Below are positions 29,350-36,745 of a stretch of 55,262 bases of DNA, one piece after another. The stretch lies in the NCBI RefSeq assembly GCF_003437035.1, contig NZ_QSRL01000014.1:429-55690 (forward strand), written 5' to 3'. The notes under the pieces are model-generated. The model saw only the letters and a list, made by a program, of their open reading frames with translations, ran no database searches and was not told where the DNA came from. The stretch is from Collinsella sp. TF08-11AT (GTDB taxonomy: Bacteria; Actinomycetota; Coriobacteriia; Coriobacteriales; Coriobacteriaceae). The position numbers and the translations under genes were made by a program. Each line of letters begins with the position of its first letter. Position 1 is the stretch's first letter.

Positions 29350-30080
29350 CCGCATCAGAAACCACCCGCTATGCGGGTGGGGACAACCGGCTTTACAAAG
29401 CCGCCCCCTCGCCGGACACTTGCGATTGTTCAGGCCGCAAGGAATCCGAGTCGAGAGGGCGGTGGTGGCGTATGGCCCAGAAGGCCTACAGCCTGTCGCA
29501 CACGAAGTGGACGTGCAGGCACCACGTCGTGTTCACGCCGAAGTATAGGCGCAAAGTCATCTACAACCAAATAAGGTCCGACCTTGGGGAGATCTTCAGG
29601 AAGCTCTGCCAGTACAAGGGGATAGAGGTCATCGAGGGGCACCTGATGCCCGACCACGTCCACATGCTGCTGGCGATACCGCCGAAGTACAGCGTGTCCA
29701 GCGTGATGGGCTGCCTGAAGGGGAAGAGCTCGCTGATGGTATTCGACAGGCACGCGAACATGAAGTACAAGTTCGGCAACAGGAAGTTCTGGGCCGAGGG
29801 CCACTGCGTGTCCACCGTCGGCCTGAACGAGGCCGCGATCGAGAAGTACATCCGGGAGCAGGAGAAGGCCGACATCGCGCTCGACCGGCTGAGCGTCAAG
29901 GAGTACGAGGACCCCTTCGATAGGGGGCCGGGGCGCAAATAGCGCCGGTTTGACCGGCCCGCCACGGGTCAACCTGCAGTGCGGCCCGAACCCCGTGAGG
30001 GCCGGCGCCTTTAGACGCGTGCCGGAAATCCAAGGGTTATACCCTAAGAGCAAACCGCCCCTTTTAGGGGTGGTTTTGAT
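29350..30080 (+). mobile_element. IS200/IS605-family insertion (tnpA only)
   Basis: A Y1 transposase gene lies between a left-end hairpin CCACCCGC-TAT-GCGGGTGG (29362-29380) and a right-end hairpin AACCGCCCC-TTTTA-GGGGTGGTT (30053-30075), as IS200 elements have subterminal hairpins instead of terminal inverted repeats. The exact ends are estimates. The element lies between the pilin terminator and the pilus sortase. No tnpB is present. Confidence 0.75.
29472..29942 (+). CDS. tnpA: IS200/IS605 TnpA (Y1 HUH transposase)
   Basis: A 156-residue single-strand transposase. The HUH metal-binding pair is in LMPDHVHMLLAIPP, and the catalytic tyrosine in EAAIEKYIREQEK (about residue 126) with the following glutamine. 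The N-terminal TKWTCRHHVVFTPKYRRKV and the middle segment GCLKGKSSLMVFDRH are the usual landmarks, and the length is right for an intact IS200 enzyme. The ATG at 29472 is chosen because homologous proteins begin at this point; longer upstream frames run into the left end. The frame is intact, so the element may still move. It uses AGG/CTG codons more than its neighbours. Confidence 0.93.
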   Translation: MAQKAYSLSHTKWTCRHHVVFTPKYRRKVIYNQIRSDLGEIFRKLCQYKGIEVIEGHLMPDHVHMLLAIPPKYSVSSVMGCLKGKSSLMVFDRHANMKYKFGNRKFWAEGHCVSTVGLNEAAIEKYIREQEKADIALDRLSVKEYEDPFDRGPGRK

Positions 30081-30247
30081 TGGACAACGCAGCCAGGCTC
30101 CATTGCCCGATGGATCAAGCGTATGAATATCGAACAGATGTTTGCAATTATTGCGTTTACCAGCTGCGGGTGCATGCACTCGCAGTAAAATAGCCTTGCG
30201 ACGCATCCCGTGCGCGGGCGGCCGACGACTCGATCGGAGGTCCCCAA

Positions 30248-30400
30248 ATGCTGAAATTCCTTAACGCGCTCGCCGCCCTCGCGGCGGTGGGCACGTTCGT
30301 CATCGCGTTTCTTGACTCGTATGAGGTTCGGTTTAAGGTCCGTAGGCGCACGCGCGGTGCGGACGGTAGAAGGCATTTGCGCCGTAACAAGCGCAAATAA
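30248..30400 (+). CDS. small cationic membrane protein (50 aa), unknown function
   Basis: A perfect GGAGG seven bases ahead of an ATG opens a 50-codon frame: one hydrophobic helix (LKFLNALAALAAVGTFVIAFL) followed by a strongly basic tail (RRRTRGADGRRHLRRNKRK). A terminator-like hairpin starts two bases after the stop. The strong ribosome binding site, clean helix-plus-basic-tail design and following terminator support a real gene; no family is recognised. It sits between the IS element and the sortase. Such small proteins may be membrane-binding regulators, but this is conjecture. Confidence 0.6.
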   Translation: MLKFLNALAALAAVGTFVIAFLDSYEVRFKVRRRTRGADGRRHLRRNKRK

Positions 30401-30401
30401 G

Positions 30402-30431
30402 AATGCCCGGGGTTAGAGGCCCGGGCATTTA
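30402..30431 (+). terminator. hairpin after the 50-aa gene
   Basis: AATGCCCGGG and CCCGGGCATT with an eight-base loop, followed by only three T's. Confidence 0.7.
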
Positions 30432-30439
30432 ACAACGTC

Positions 30440-30536
30440 GGAAACTGGTCGCCCGCGCTCCTAAGTACTTACGCGGGGTGCGTCGTTTCCTGTAGCTATT
30501 GTATCCCGAATCGCCCCGCCGATTCGGGACATTTTT
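30440..30536 (+). other. structured segment ending in a strong terminator
   Basis: GGAAAC/GTTTCC (30440-30445 with 30485-30490) encloses CCCGCG/CGCGGG, and is followed by a perfect terminator TCCCGAATCG-CCCCGC-CGATTCGGGA with TTTTT (30504-30536). Two terminators within 100 bases, with nested hairpins between them, could mark a small RNA or simply a backup terminator. Confidence 0.4.
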
Positions 30537-30660
30537 AAAACGCAAATGCGGGCCCATGCTCGCGCTGCGCAATGCTGCCAGGTTGCGTTGCCCGCCGTAG
30601 AAGCTCGCTAATCGGCTATTATTTGTTTAGACAACATGAGTTGTAAAGGAGTGACCGGCG

Positions 30661-31599
30661 ATGGTGCAGGGCGCCAAACATATGAAGAGCAATAACGCCG
30701 CGGACAACGGCGGCTCAAGCCCTCAGCCCAAACCTCAACCAAAGCCCAAGCGCCGTCGCAAGCGGCTGCCGCGCTGGGCCGACCGGCTCATCACCATCGT
30801 CATCATCCTTATTGGCGTGGGCCTAATGACCTGGCCGTGGATCTTGGACCGGCTCGAGGCCTCGGGCGTGTTCAACCAGATCAGCACCGTGTCCAGCACC
30901 GTGGACGCGCTATCTGCCGAGGAGCGCGAGCGCATCCTGCTCCAGGCGCGCTCCTTTAACGAGCAGCTGGCGGGCGAGGCCACCGAGCTTCCCGCCGACC
31001 AGATCGAGCCCTACGCCCAGCAGCTCATCTTTGACCGCGACCCCATGATGAGTTGGGTCGAAATCCCCTCCATCGACGTGAGCATGCCCATCTACCACGG
31101 CACGAGTGAGGAAGTCCTCATGGCGGGCGTCGGCCACCTGGAGGGCACGAGCCTGCCGGTGGGCGGCACCTCGACGCATTGCGTGCTCACCGCGCACTCG
31201 GGCATGCGCAACCTGAGCATGTTCGACGACATCCACTCGCTGGAGCCCGGCGACCTGGTGCTGCTGCACACCATGAACAAGACGCTCGCCTACAAGATGG
31301 TGGACTCCGAGGTCGTGCTGCCCGAGGAGATGGAGTCGCTGACCATCGAGCCCGGCGCCGACAAGGTGACGCTCGTTACCTGCACGCCCTACGGCGTGAA
31401 CGACCATCGCCTGCTGGTGCATTGCGTGCGCACCAAGTACAGCAAGAAGGACGTCGACAAGCAAAAGTCGCTGGCCGGCCGCCACTGGGGCAAGCGTGAG
31501 TTTGCCGTGCTCATCGTGGTCGTAGCCATTGTGCTGTTGCTGCTGGACATCGTGATCCACGCGGTCCGCAAACGCCGCAAGGCCAAGGCCTCGGCATAA
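30661..31599 (+). CDS. class C (pilus-polymerising) sortase
   Basis: A 312-residue transpeptidase that links pilin subunits through lysine side chains. It has a basic Pro/Lys-rich N-terminus, a membrane helix (ADRLITIVIILIGVGLMTWP), the catalytic histidine in CVLTAHSGM (about 178), cysteine in LVTCTPYGVNDHRLLV (Cys241), and arginine within HRLLV. A second membrane helix near residues 280-300 (FAVLIVVVAIVLLLLD) and a basic tail are characteristic of class C enzymes. A DP motif (RDPMMSW) precedes the barrel where the regulatory lid lies. The ATG at 30661 has AAAGGAGTGA before it. It should act on the LPLSG, MPSTG and LPLTG proteins upstream; the IS insertion and two terminators mean it needs its own promoter (TATTAT near 30617). 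Confidence 0.93.
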   Translation: MVQGAKHMKSNNAADNGGSSPQPKPQPKPKRRRKRLPRWADRLITIVIILIGVGLMTWPWILDRLEASGVFNQISTVSSTVDALSAEERERILLQARSFNEQLAGEATELPADQIEPYAQQLIFDRDPMMSWVEIPSIDVSMPIYHGTSEEVLMAGVGHLEGTSLPVGGTSTHCVLTAHSGMRNLSMFDDIHSLEPGDLVLLHTMNKTLAYKMVDSEVVLPEEMESLTIEPGADKVTLVTCTPYGVNDHRLLVHCVRTKYSKKDVDKQKSLAGRHWGKREFAVLIVVVAIVLLLLDIVIHAVRKRRKAKASA

Positions 31600-31611
31600 G
31601 ACATTCTCCAG

Positions 31612-31649
31612 AACCACCACAATGGGGACAGGCATTTTTGTGGTGGTCG
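31612..31649. repeat. family B palindromic repeat
   Basis: ACCACCACAATGGGGACAGG followed by CATTTTTGTGGTGGT; 12 bases after the sortase stop. Confidence 0.75.
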
Positions 31650-31659
31650 GGGCTTCCAG

Positions 31660-31723
31660 ACCATCACAACATTCGATGAAAATTTCGATTTTGACGAAAG
31701 GCGTCGAATGTTGTGATGGTTTT
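31660..31723. repeat. palindromic intergenic repeat, family A, copy 4
   Basis: ACCATCACAACATTCGATG and its complement with centre AAAATTTCGATTTTGACG; same orientation as copy 3, and again adjacent to a family B copy. The remaining 180 bases to gatC contain TATACT (31862-31867) as a possible -10 box. Confidence 0.85.
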
Positions 31724-31902
31724 CGTTGTGGGCGAGACGGTTTTCGCTATGGACGGTGCGGTTTCGCTGAAGAACCGCCGGCCCGCAGCCTGCCAACCGC
31801 CGTCCTCGTTACGTTTTCGCTGCATTTGGGTAAAGCACCTGCTCCAAGCGGCGTTGCCTTGTATACTAGAGCGGTTTATCTGTTATGCGGAAGGGAGCGC
31901 CT

Positions 31903-32214
31903 ATGGCACTCAGCGAGAAAGACGTGCGCGGCATCGCCGAGTACGCAAAGATCGCACTGACCGATGACGAGCTCACCCAGATGACGTCCTACATGAACGA
32001 CGCCGTCCAGATGCTCGAGCCCGTCTTGCAATATGACTTGCCCGACGTGGAGCCCACGTTCCATCCCATCGGAAGCCTGTCCAACGTGATGGGCGACGAC
32101 CTGCGCGAGCCCGAGCGTGACCTGCCGCTCGACGTTGCGCTCGAAAACGCCGGCAGCGCGCGCGACCGTTACTTCCGTGTGCCGTCCATTTTGGGAGAGG
32201 GGGAGAGCGAGTAA
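31903..32214 (+). CDS. gatC: Asp-tRNA(Asn)/Glu-tRNA(Gln) amidotransferase subunit C
   Basis: A 103-residue small subunit that clamps GatA and GatB together. Typical segments are LSEKDVRGIAEYAKIALTDD, LTQMTSYMNDAVQMLEPV, the VEPTFHP hinge, and the C-terminal LENAGSARDRYFRVPSIL. The complex makes Gln-tRNA(Gln) and/or Asn-tRNA(Asn) from misacylated tRNAs. The ATG at 31903 has GGAAGGGAG before it; an in-frame ATG six codons earlier overlaps this site. The stop and the gatA start share one base (TAATG), so translation is coupled. First gene of gatCAB. Confidence 0.96.
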   Translation: MALSEKDVRGIAEYAKIALTDDELTQMTSYMNDAVQMLEPVLQYDLPDVEPTFHPIGSLSNVMGDDLREPERDLPLDVALENAGSARDRYFRVPSILGEGESE

Positions 32215-33728
32215 TGGCGCAGAGCTTCGATTCCCTTACCGCCGCCCAGATCGCCGCGGGCGTTGCCGCCGGCGACTTTACCGCTACCGAGGTGGCCCAG
32301 GCCTCTCTCGCCGCCATTGAGGCGCGCGAGGGCGGGGTCCAGGCATTCCTGCAGGTGTCGCCCGAGCTTGCGCTCGAGGCCGCCGCGCGCGTGGATGCCG
32401 ACCGTGCCGCAGGCAAGCCGCTGCCCCCGCTCGCGGGCGTGCCGCTGGCCATCAAGGACAACATGAACCTCGTGGGCACGCGCACCACCTGCGCTTCCCG
32501 CATGCTCGAGAACTACCAGAGCGTCTACACCGCCACCTGCGTCCAGCGCATGCTCGACGCCGGCTGCCTGCCCATGGGTAAGGCCAACATGGACGAGTTT
32601 GCCTTTGGCAGCTCCACCGAGAGCTCGGCGTTCCACCGCACCAACAACCCCTGGGATACCGAGCGCGTGCCCGGCGGCTCTTCGGGCGGCTCCGCTGCAG
32701 CCGTCGCCGCGGGCGAGGTCGCGCTCTCGCTGGGCTCGGACACCGGTGGCTCCATTCGCCAGCCGGCGTCGCTGTGCGGCGTGGTGGGCTTTAAGCCCAC
32801 GTATGGCGCAGTGAGCCGTTACGGCGTGGTTGCCTTTGGCTCGTCGCTCGACCAGGTGGGCCCCTTTGGCCGCACGGTCGAGGATGTCGCGCTGGCCATG
32901 AACGCGCTTACCGGCGCGGGCCACGATCCGTACGACTGCACCAGCCAGGATTGCGCCGTCGACTTTACCGAGCATCTCAACGACAGCATCGAGGGCAAGC
33001 GCGTGGGTATTATCCCCGCGTTTATGGAGGCCGAGGGCCTGACGCCCGAGGTCAAGGCCGCTGTTCAGCGCGCCGCCCAGGAGCTGCAGAACCAGGGCGC
33101 CGAGCTGGTCGAGGTCGACCTGCCGCACCTGGACGCCGCCATCGCCGCCTACTACGTCATCGGCCCGGCCGAGGCGTTCTCCAACCTGGCCCGCTTCGAC
33201 GGCATTCGCTACGGCTATCAGGAGGAGGGCTGCGCCAACCTGTCCGACCAGAGCTCGCTTTCGCGCGCCCACGGCTTTGGTGCCGAGGCCAAGCGCCGCC
33301 AGATGCTCGGCGCCTACCTGCTCTCCTCGGGCGTGTACGACAAGTACTACTATGCCGCGCAAAAGGCCCGCACGCTCATCACGCAGGACTACGACGCCGC
33401 GTATGCCAAGGTGGACACCATCCTCATGCCCGCCTCGCCGCGCACGGCCTTTAAGTTTGGCGAGATCAGCGACCCCACGCAGATGTACCTCTCCGATCTG
33501 TACACCATCTCGCTCAACATTTGCGGCAACGGTGGCATCTCGGTGCCGCTGGGCCTGGGCGAGGATACTCAGTTGCCCGTTTCTGCCCAGCTGGTGGGAC
33601 CCGCCTTTAAGGACCGTCAGCTGCTCACGTTTGCCCGCGCCTTGGAGCGCGGCTTTGCCGATACCGCCACGGGTGCGCCCGCGCTTTCTGTCGCGCCCGA
33701 TTTTGCCGGGAAGGGAGGCGAGCTGTAA
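32214..33728 (+). CDS. gatA: Asp-tRNA(Asn)/Glu-tRNA(Gln) amidotransferase subunit A
   Basis: A 504-residue amidase that releases ammonia from glutamine and feeds it to GatB. The Ser-cisSer-Lys triad is visible: Lys81 in VPLAIKDNM, cis-Ser156 in VPGGSSGGSAAAV, and nucleophile Ser180 in SLGSDTGGSIRQPA. Other amidase-signature segments are ANMDEFAFGSSTESS and VVGFKPTYGAVSRYG. Length and order are normal. The start overlaps the gatC stop by one base, and its own stop overlaps the gatB start in the same way, so the three subunits are translated in sequence. Confidence 0.97.
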   Translation: MAQSFDSLTAAQIAAGVAAGDFTATEVAQASLAAIEAREGGVQAFLQVSPELALEAAARVDADRAAGKPLPPLAGVPLAIKDNMNLVGTRTTCASRMLENYQSVYTATCVQRMLDAGCLPMGKANMDEFAFGSSTESSAFHRTNNPWDTERVPGGSSGGSAAAVAAGEVALSLGSDTGGSIRQPASLCGVVGFKPTYGAVSRYGVVAFGSSLDQVGPFGRTVEDVALAMNALTGAGHDPYDCTSQDCAVDFTEHLNDSIEGKRVGIIPAFMEAEGLTPEVKAAVQRAAQELQNQGAELVEVDLPHLDAAIAAYYVIGPAEAFSNLARFDGIRYGYQEEGCANLSDQSSLSRAHGFGAEAKRRQMLGAYLLSSGVYDKYYYAAQKARTLITQDYDAAYAKVDTILMPASPRTAFKFGEISDPTQMYLSDLYTISLNICGNGGISVPLGLGEDTQLPVSAQLVGPAFKDRQLLTFARALERGFADTATGAPALSVAPDFAGKGGEL

Positions 33729-35404
33729 TGAAGGAGCTTTCCGAGGTCCTGCAGGATTGGGAGGCCGTGATCGGTCTGGAGATCCATACCGAGCTCACCG
33801 CACTCGATACCAAGATGTTCTGCAACTGCAAGCTCAGCCACGATGACGAGCCCAACGCCAACGTGTGCCCGGTGTGCCTGGGCCTGCCCGGTGCGCTGCC
33901 GGTGCCCAACAAGCGCGCCATCGAGAGCATCGTCAAGGCGGGTCTGGCCACCAACTGCGAGATCCAGCGCCACTCGATGTTCTACCGCAAGCACTACTTC
34001 TATCCCGACATGGCCAAGAACTTCCAGACCACGCAGGGTCCAGTCGCCTTTGCCATGTACGGTCACCTGGACCTGGATGTGACCGGTCGCGGTGCCGCCG
34101 AGCGCCCCGACTGCGCGTTTGGCGAGGCCGAGGCTCAGAGCCTGGCGAGCGCCTCGGCCAACGCCGAGGGCCTGTCCACGTCCATGACGTCGACCATGCG
34201 CGAGGGCAACCAGCGCGCCGGTCACCTGGCCAGCTATGATGCGTCCAGCCTGCAGATGCCCGAGCGCCGCGATGACGGTTCCTACACGGTGCCCATCCGC
34301 ATCCTGCGCATCCACATGGAGGAGGACGCCGCCAAGATGGTCCACGTGGGCGGTGCCGAGGGCCGCATTACCGCCGCGGCCGAGTCACTCGTCGACTACA
34401 ACCGCTGCGGCACGCCTTTGATTGAGCTCGTGACTGAGCCCGACTTGCGCACGCCCGAGGAAGCGCGCCTGTTTATGGAGAAGCTCCGTCGCATCTTTGT
34501 GACGCTGGGCATTTCGGACTGCTCCATGGAGAAGGGTTCCATGCGCTGCGACGGCAACGTGTCGCTGCGCCGCCGCGGCGAGACCAAGCTGGGTACCAAG
34601 ACCGAGCTCAAGAACCTCAACTCGTTTAAGAGCCTACACGACGGCCTTGCCTACGAGATTTGCCGTCAGGCCGAGGTGCTCGAGGAGGGCGGCATCATCT
34701 ATCAGGAGACCCGCCACTGGGAGCCCAGCCGTAAGCGCACCGTGGTTATGCGTGTGAAGGAGACGGCCGACGACTATCGTCTGTTCCCCGATCCCGACCT
34801 GGCACCGTTCGATCTGGACGATGAGTTCATCGACCGCTGCCGTGGCGAGATTCCTGAGCTGCCCGATGCCAAGCGCGCCCGTTTTGAGGCCGACTTTGGC
34901 ATTAAGGCGGCCGACGCCGAGCAGATCGCCGGCGACCCCGAGTTTGCCGAGTTCTTTGAGGCCGCTGCTGCTGGTATGGCTGGCAAGGAGGCCCAGACGG
35001 TCGCAAACCTGCTGGTCAACGAGATGATCGCCTACCTTAAGGGCGCGGGCGTGTCGCTCGCCGAGTCCGGCATCGCGCCGACTCAGGTGGCCGCTCTTGC
35101 CAAGCTGCTGGCGACCGATGCCATCAGCTCCAACCAAGCGCACGGGGTCTTTGAGGCTATGGCCCAGACCGGTGACGACCCCAACAAGATCGTCGACGAG
35201 CGCGGTATGCGTCAGGTGAGCGATGCCGGCGCGCTGCAGCCGATTGTGGACGAGGTGTTGGCAAACTGTGCCGAGCAGGCGCAGCAGTACCGCGACGGCA
35301 ACCAGAAGGTCATCGGCTTTTTGGTGGGTCAGTGCATGAAGGCGAGCCGCGGCAAGGGCAACCCGAAGCTCTTCAACGAGTTGCTGAGAACGTCGCTCTC
35401 GTAA
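33728..35404 (+). CDS. gatB: Asp-tRNA(Asn)/Glu-tRNA(Gln) amidotransferase subunit B, with insertion
   Basis: A 558-residue kinase/amidotransferase subunit that activates the misacylated glutamate or aspartate and recognises the tRNA. Landmarks are WEAVIGLEIHTEL, the zinc cysteines in FCNCK and CPVCLGLPGALPV, RKHYFYPDMAKNFQ, HMEEDAAKMVHVGG, TPLIELVTEPD and the C-terminal YqeY-like tail (QKVIGFLVGQCMKASRG). It is about 75 residues longer than usual. The excess lies at about residues 121-187, between YGHLDLDVTG and VPIRILRIHMEED, where other GatB proteins have only a short turn. The insert is Ala/Ser-rich (EAEAQSLASASANAEGLSTS). Everything else is normal, so the insert is probably tolerated on the surface of the catalytic cradle. 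Confidence 0.97.
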   Translation: MKELSEVLQDWEAVIGLEIHTELTALDTKMFCNCKLSHDDEPNANVCPVCLGLPGALPVPNKRAIESIVKAGLATNCEIQRHSMFYRKHYFYPDMAKNFQTTQGPVAFAMYGHLDLDVTGRGAAERPDCAFGEAEAQSLASASANAEGLSTSMTSTMREGNQRAGHLASYDASSLQMPERRDDGSYTVPIRILRIHMEEDAAKMVHVGGAEGRITAAAESLVDYNRCGTPLIELVTEPDLRTPEEARLFMEKLRRIFVTLGISDCSMEKGSMRCDGNVSLRRRGETKLGTKTELKNLNSFKSLHDGLAYEICRQAEVLEEGGIIYQETRHWEPSRKRTVVMRVKETADDYRLFPDPDLAPFDLDDEFIDRCRGEIPELPDAKRARFEADFGIKAADAEQIAGDPEFAEFFEAAAAGMAGKEAQTVANLLVNEMIAYLKGAGVSLAESGIAPTQVAALAKLLATDAISSNQAHGVFEAMAQTGDDPNKIVDERGMRQVSDAGALQPIVDEVLANCAEQAQQYRDGNQKVIGFLVGQCMKASRGKGNPKLFNELLRTSLS

Positions 35405-35408
35405 ACGG

Positions 35409-35549
35409 GAACCCGGGAGCCCCGGCAGGGCGGGCGCTTCCTCAAAATTTCGAACAGTCCTGCGCAAGACGAAGGCCACATTAAGTGGCCTTCTTTGCGT
35501 GCGGAACTCATTTTGAGCAAGCACCCGCCCTGCCGGGGCTCCCGGGTTC
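35409..35549. repeat. 141-nt giant hairpin element after gatB
   Basis: The 40-bp arms (35409-35448 and 35510-35549, starting GAACCCGGGAGCCCCGGCAG) differ at two positions. The loop carries a second hairpin, GAAGGCCAC-ATTAA-GTGGCCTTC. The strand-symmetric segment GTGCGGAACTC also occurs, inverted, in the structure at the right edge of the window, so the two may belong to one family. Confidence 0.8.
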
Positions 35550-35596
35550 TGCAACGACTCGGCCGTTCGGGTCAGGTAGGCTGAATGGAATTTGGT

Positions 35597-35627
35597 GAAT
35601 GAGGGCGCCGTTGGCGCCCTCATTCTT
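35597..35627. terminator. terminator between gatB and the AraC-type gene
   Basis: GAATGAGGGCGCC and its complement with a three-base loop, then TTTAT on the plus strand. It directly abuts the stop codon of the convergent regulator gene. Confidence 0.75.
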
Positions 35628-36646
35628 TATATATGTTGGGAGCGCCAAGCGGTGGGGGTGGTGCCGGTGTGTTGCTTGAAGGCTTGGGCGAAGGCGGCCT
35701 GCTGAGGGTAGCCTAGACGCTCTGCGACCTGCGCTATCGTGAGCGAGCTATCGGCCAAAAGGTCCTGTGCTCGCTCCATACGGCGTCTGCGGATGTAGGC
35801 GCCCAGGGACTCGCCAGTTTGGGCCTTAAAGGTGGCGCATAGCTTGGAGCGGCTTGTGTAGAGCCTCTCGGCCACCTCGTTGATACCCACATGTTTGCCC
35901 TTGTCGAGCGAGTGTTCTACAAGGCTCGTCGCTTCCTCGGCAATGGTCACGCTGGCGCGTGTGTCTGCCGCCTGCTGCGCCTGCTTGTGGGCCGCGCGCG
36001 AACAGGCGAGCTCCGCGACCATGGTCTCCACGATGCCCTGCATATAGACGTGTCCGCCTGCGGTGCGGGCGCGGTCCTCGTTAATCCGGCGCAACGTGTG
36101 GCAGATGGCAGACGTCGCCTCCTCGTGCCATGGTTCGGCAAACGCCTCAAAGACCCCTGCGAACTCGGTGGGATAGCGGTGCTCCAGCTCGTCAAAATAT
36201 CCAGGCAAAAAGAGCACCGAGCGCGAGTGATAGAGCCGCCCTGCAAACAGTGGGCTTAACTCCTCGCCACAGTTATCTTGGATAAAGCTGCACACGGCAT
36301 TGTTTGGCCACGGTCCATGCAGGGGTTTAAGGTTCGCAGGCGTTATGCCGGCTTCGGGCATGCACATGAGCGTGGGCGCGCTGACCTCGCTCACGCACGC
36401 GTACGGTTCGGGTGTGTATTCGGCCAGGTACATATCGTGCGTCGGGGTAATGTAATGCTCCATGACGATGCAGGCAGGGGAGAGGGGCATGATCCATGCG
36501 CGTCCGTGCGCCCGATCGTTTGCCACCTCGCCGGTAAAGACGGCGCCCTTGCCGGTAAGCTCCAGGCCAAACTGCTCAAACTGCGGTGCGTAGAGCTCGG
36601 TTATGTCGGTCGCTGCCCGCCGTATTTGCAAAAGCGTCCCCTTCAT
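35627..36646 (-). CDS. AraC-family transcriptional regulator
   Basis: About 340 residues. The C-terminal 100 residues hold the two helix-turn-helix units of the AraC family: VGINEVAERLYTSRSKLCATF and SLTIAQVAERLGYPQQAAFA, with the linker GESLGAYIRRRRMERAQDLL. The N-terminal 220 residues are a ligand-sensing domain without a clear match. The gene is divergent from the ABC pair that begins 100 bases away, which suggests it controls that pair, as YbtA does for yersiniabactin genes. The start is uncertain: this ATG has a weak ribosome binding site, and a TTG nine codons earlier (ending at 36673) has AAGG at good spacing. Confidence 0.87.
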   Translation of the reverse strand: MKGTLLQIRRAATDITELYAPQFEQFGLELTGKGAVFTGEVANDRAHGRAWIMPLSPACIVMEHYITPTHDMYLAEYTPEPYACVSEVSAPTLMCMPEAGITPANLKPLHGPWPNNAVCSFIQDNCGEELSPLFAGRLYHSRSVLFLPGYFDELEHRYPTEFAGVFEAFAEPWHEEATSAICHTLRRINEDRARTAGGHVYMQGIVETMVAELACSRAAHKQAQQAADTRASVTIAEEATSLVEHSLDKGKHVGINEVAERLYTSRSKLCATFKAQTGESLGAYIRRRRMERAQDLLADSSLTIAQVAERLGYPQQAAFAQAFKQHTGTTPTAWRSQHI

Positions 36647-36745
36647 TTGCGAAAACGTCCACGCCTGGCCCAATTGTGTGCCTTGGCTAACACGCCCATG
36701 ATAAGTTTCTTACGGTTAACTCTCAAGCCGTTAGAAAGGAATCTC

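Noticed and set aside
30410..30500. 6S or SRP RNA at the structured stretch before the sortase
   Set aside because: Neither the large open bubble of 6S RNA nor the SRP Alu/GNAR tetraloop sequence is present; the segment is only about 100 bases.
36278..36745. N-terminal extension of the first YbtP-like ABC gene
   Set aside because: The extra 156 codons are antisense to the AraC-type regulator and lie before a good ribosome binding site at the internal ATG.
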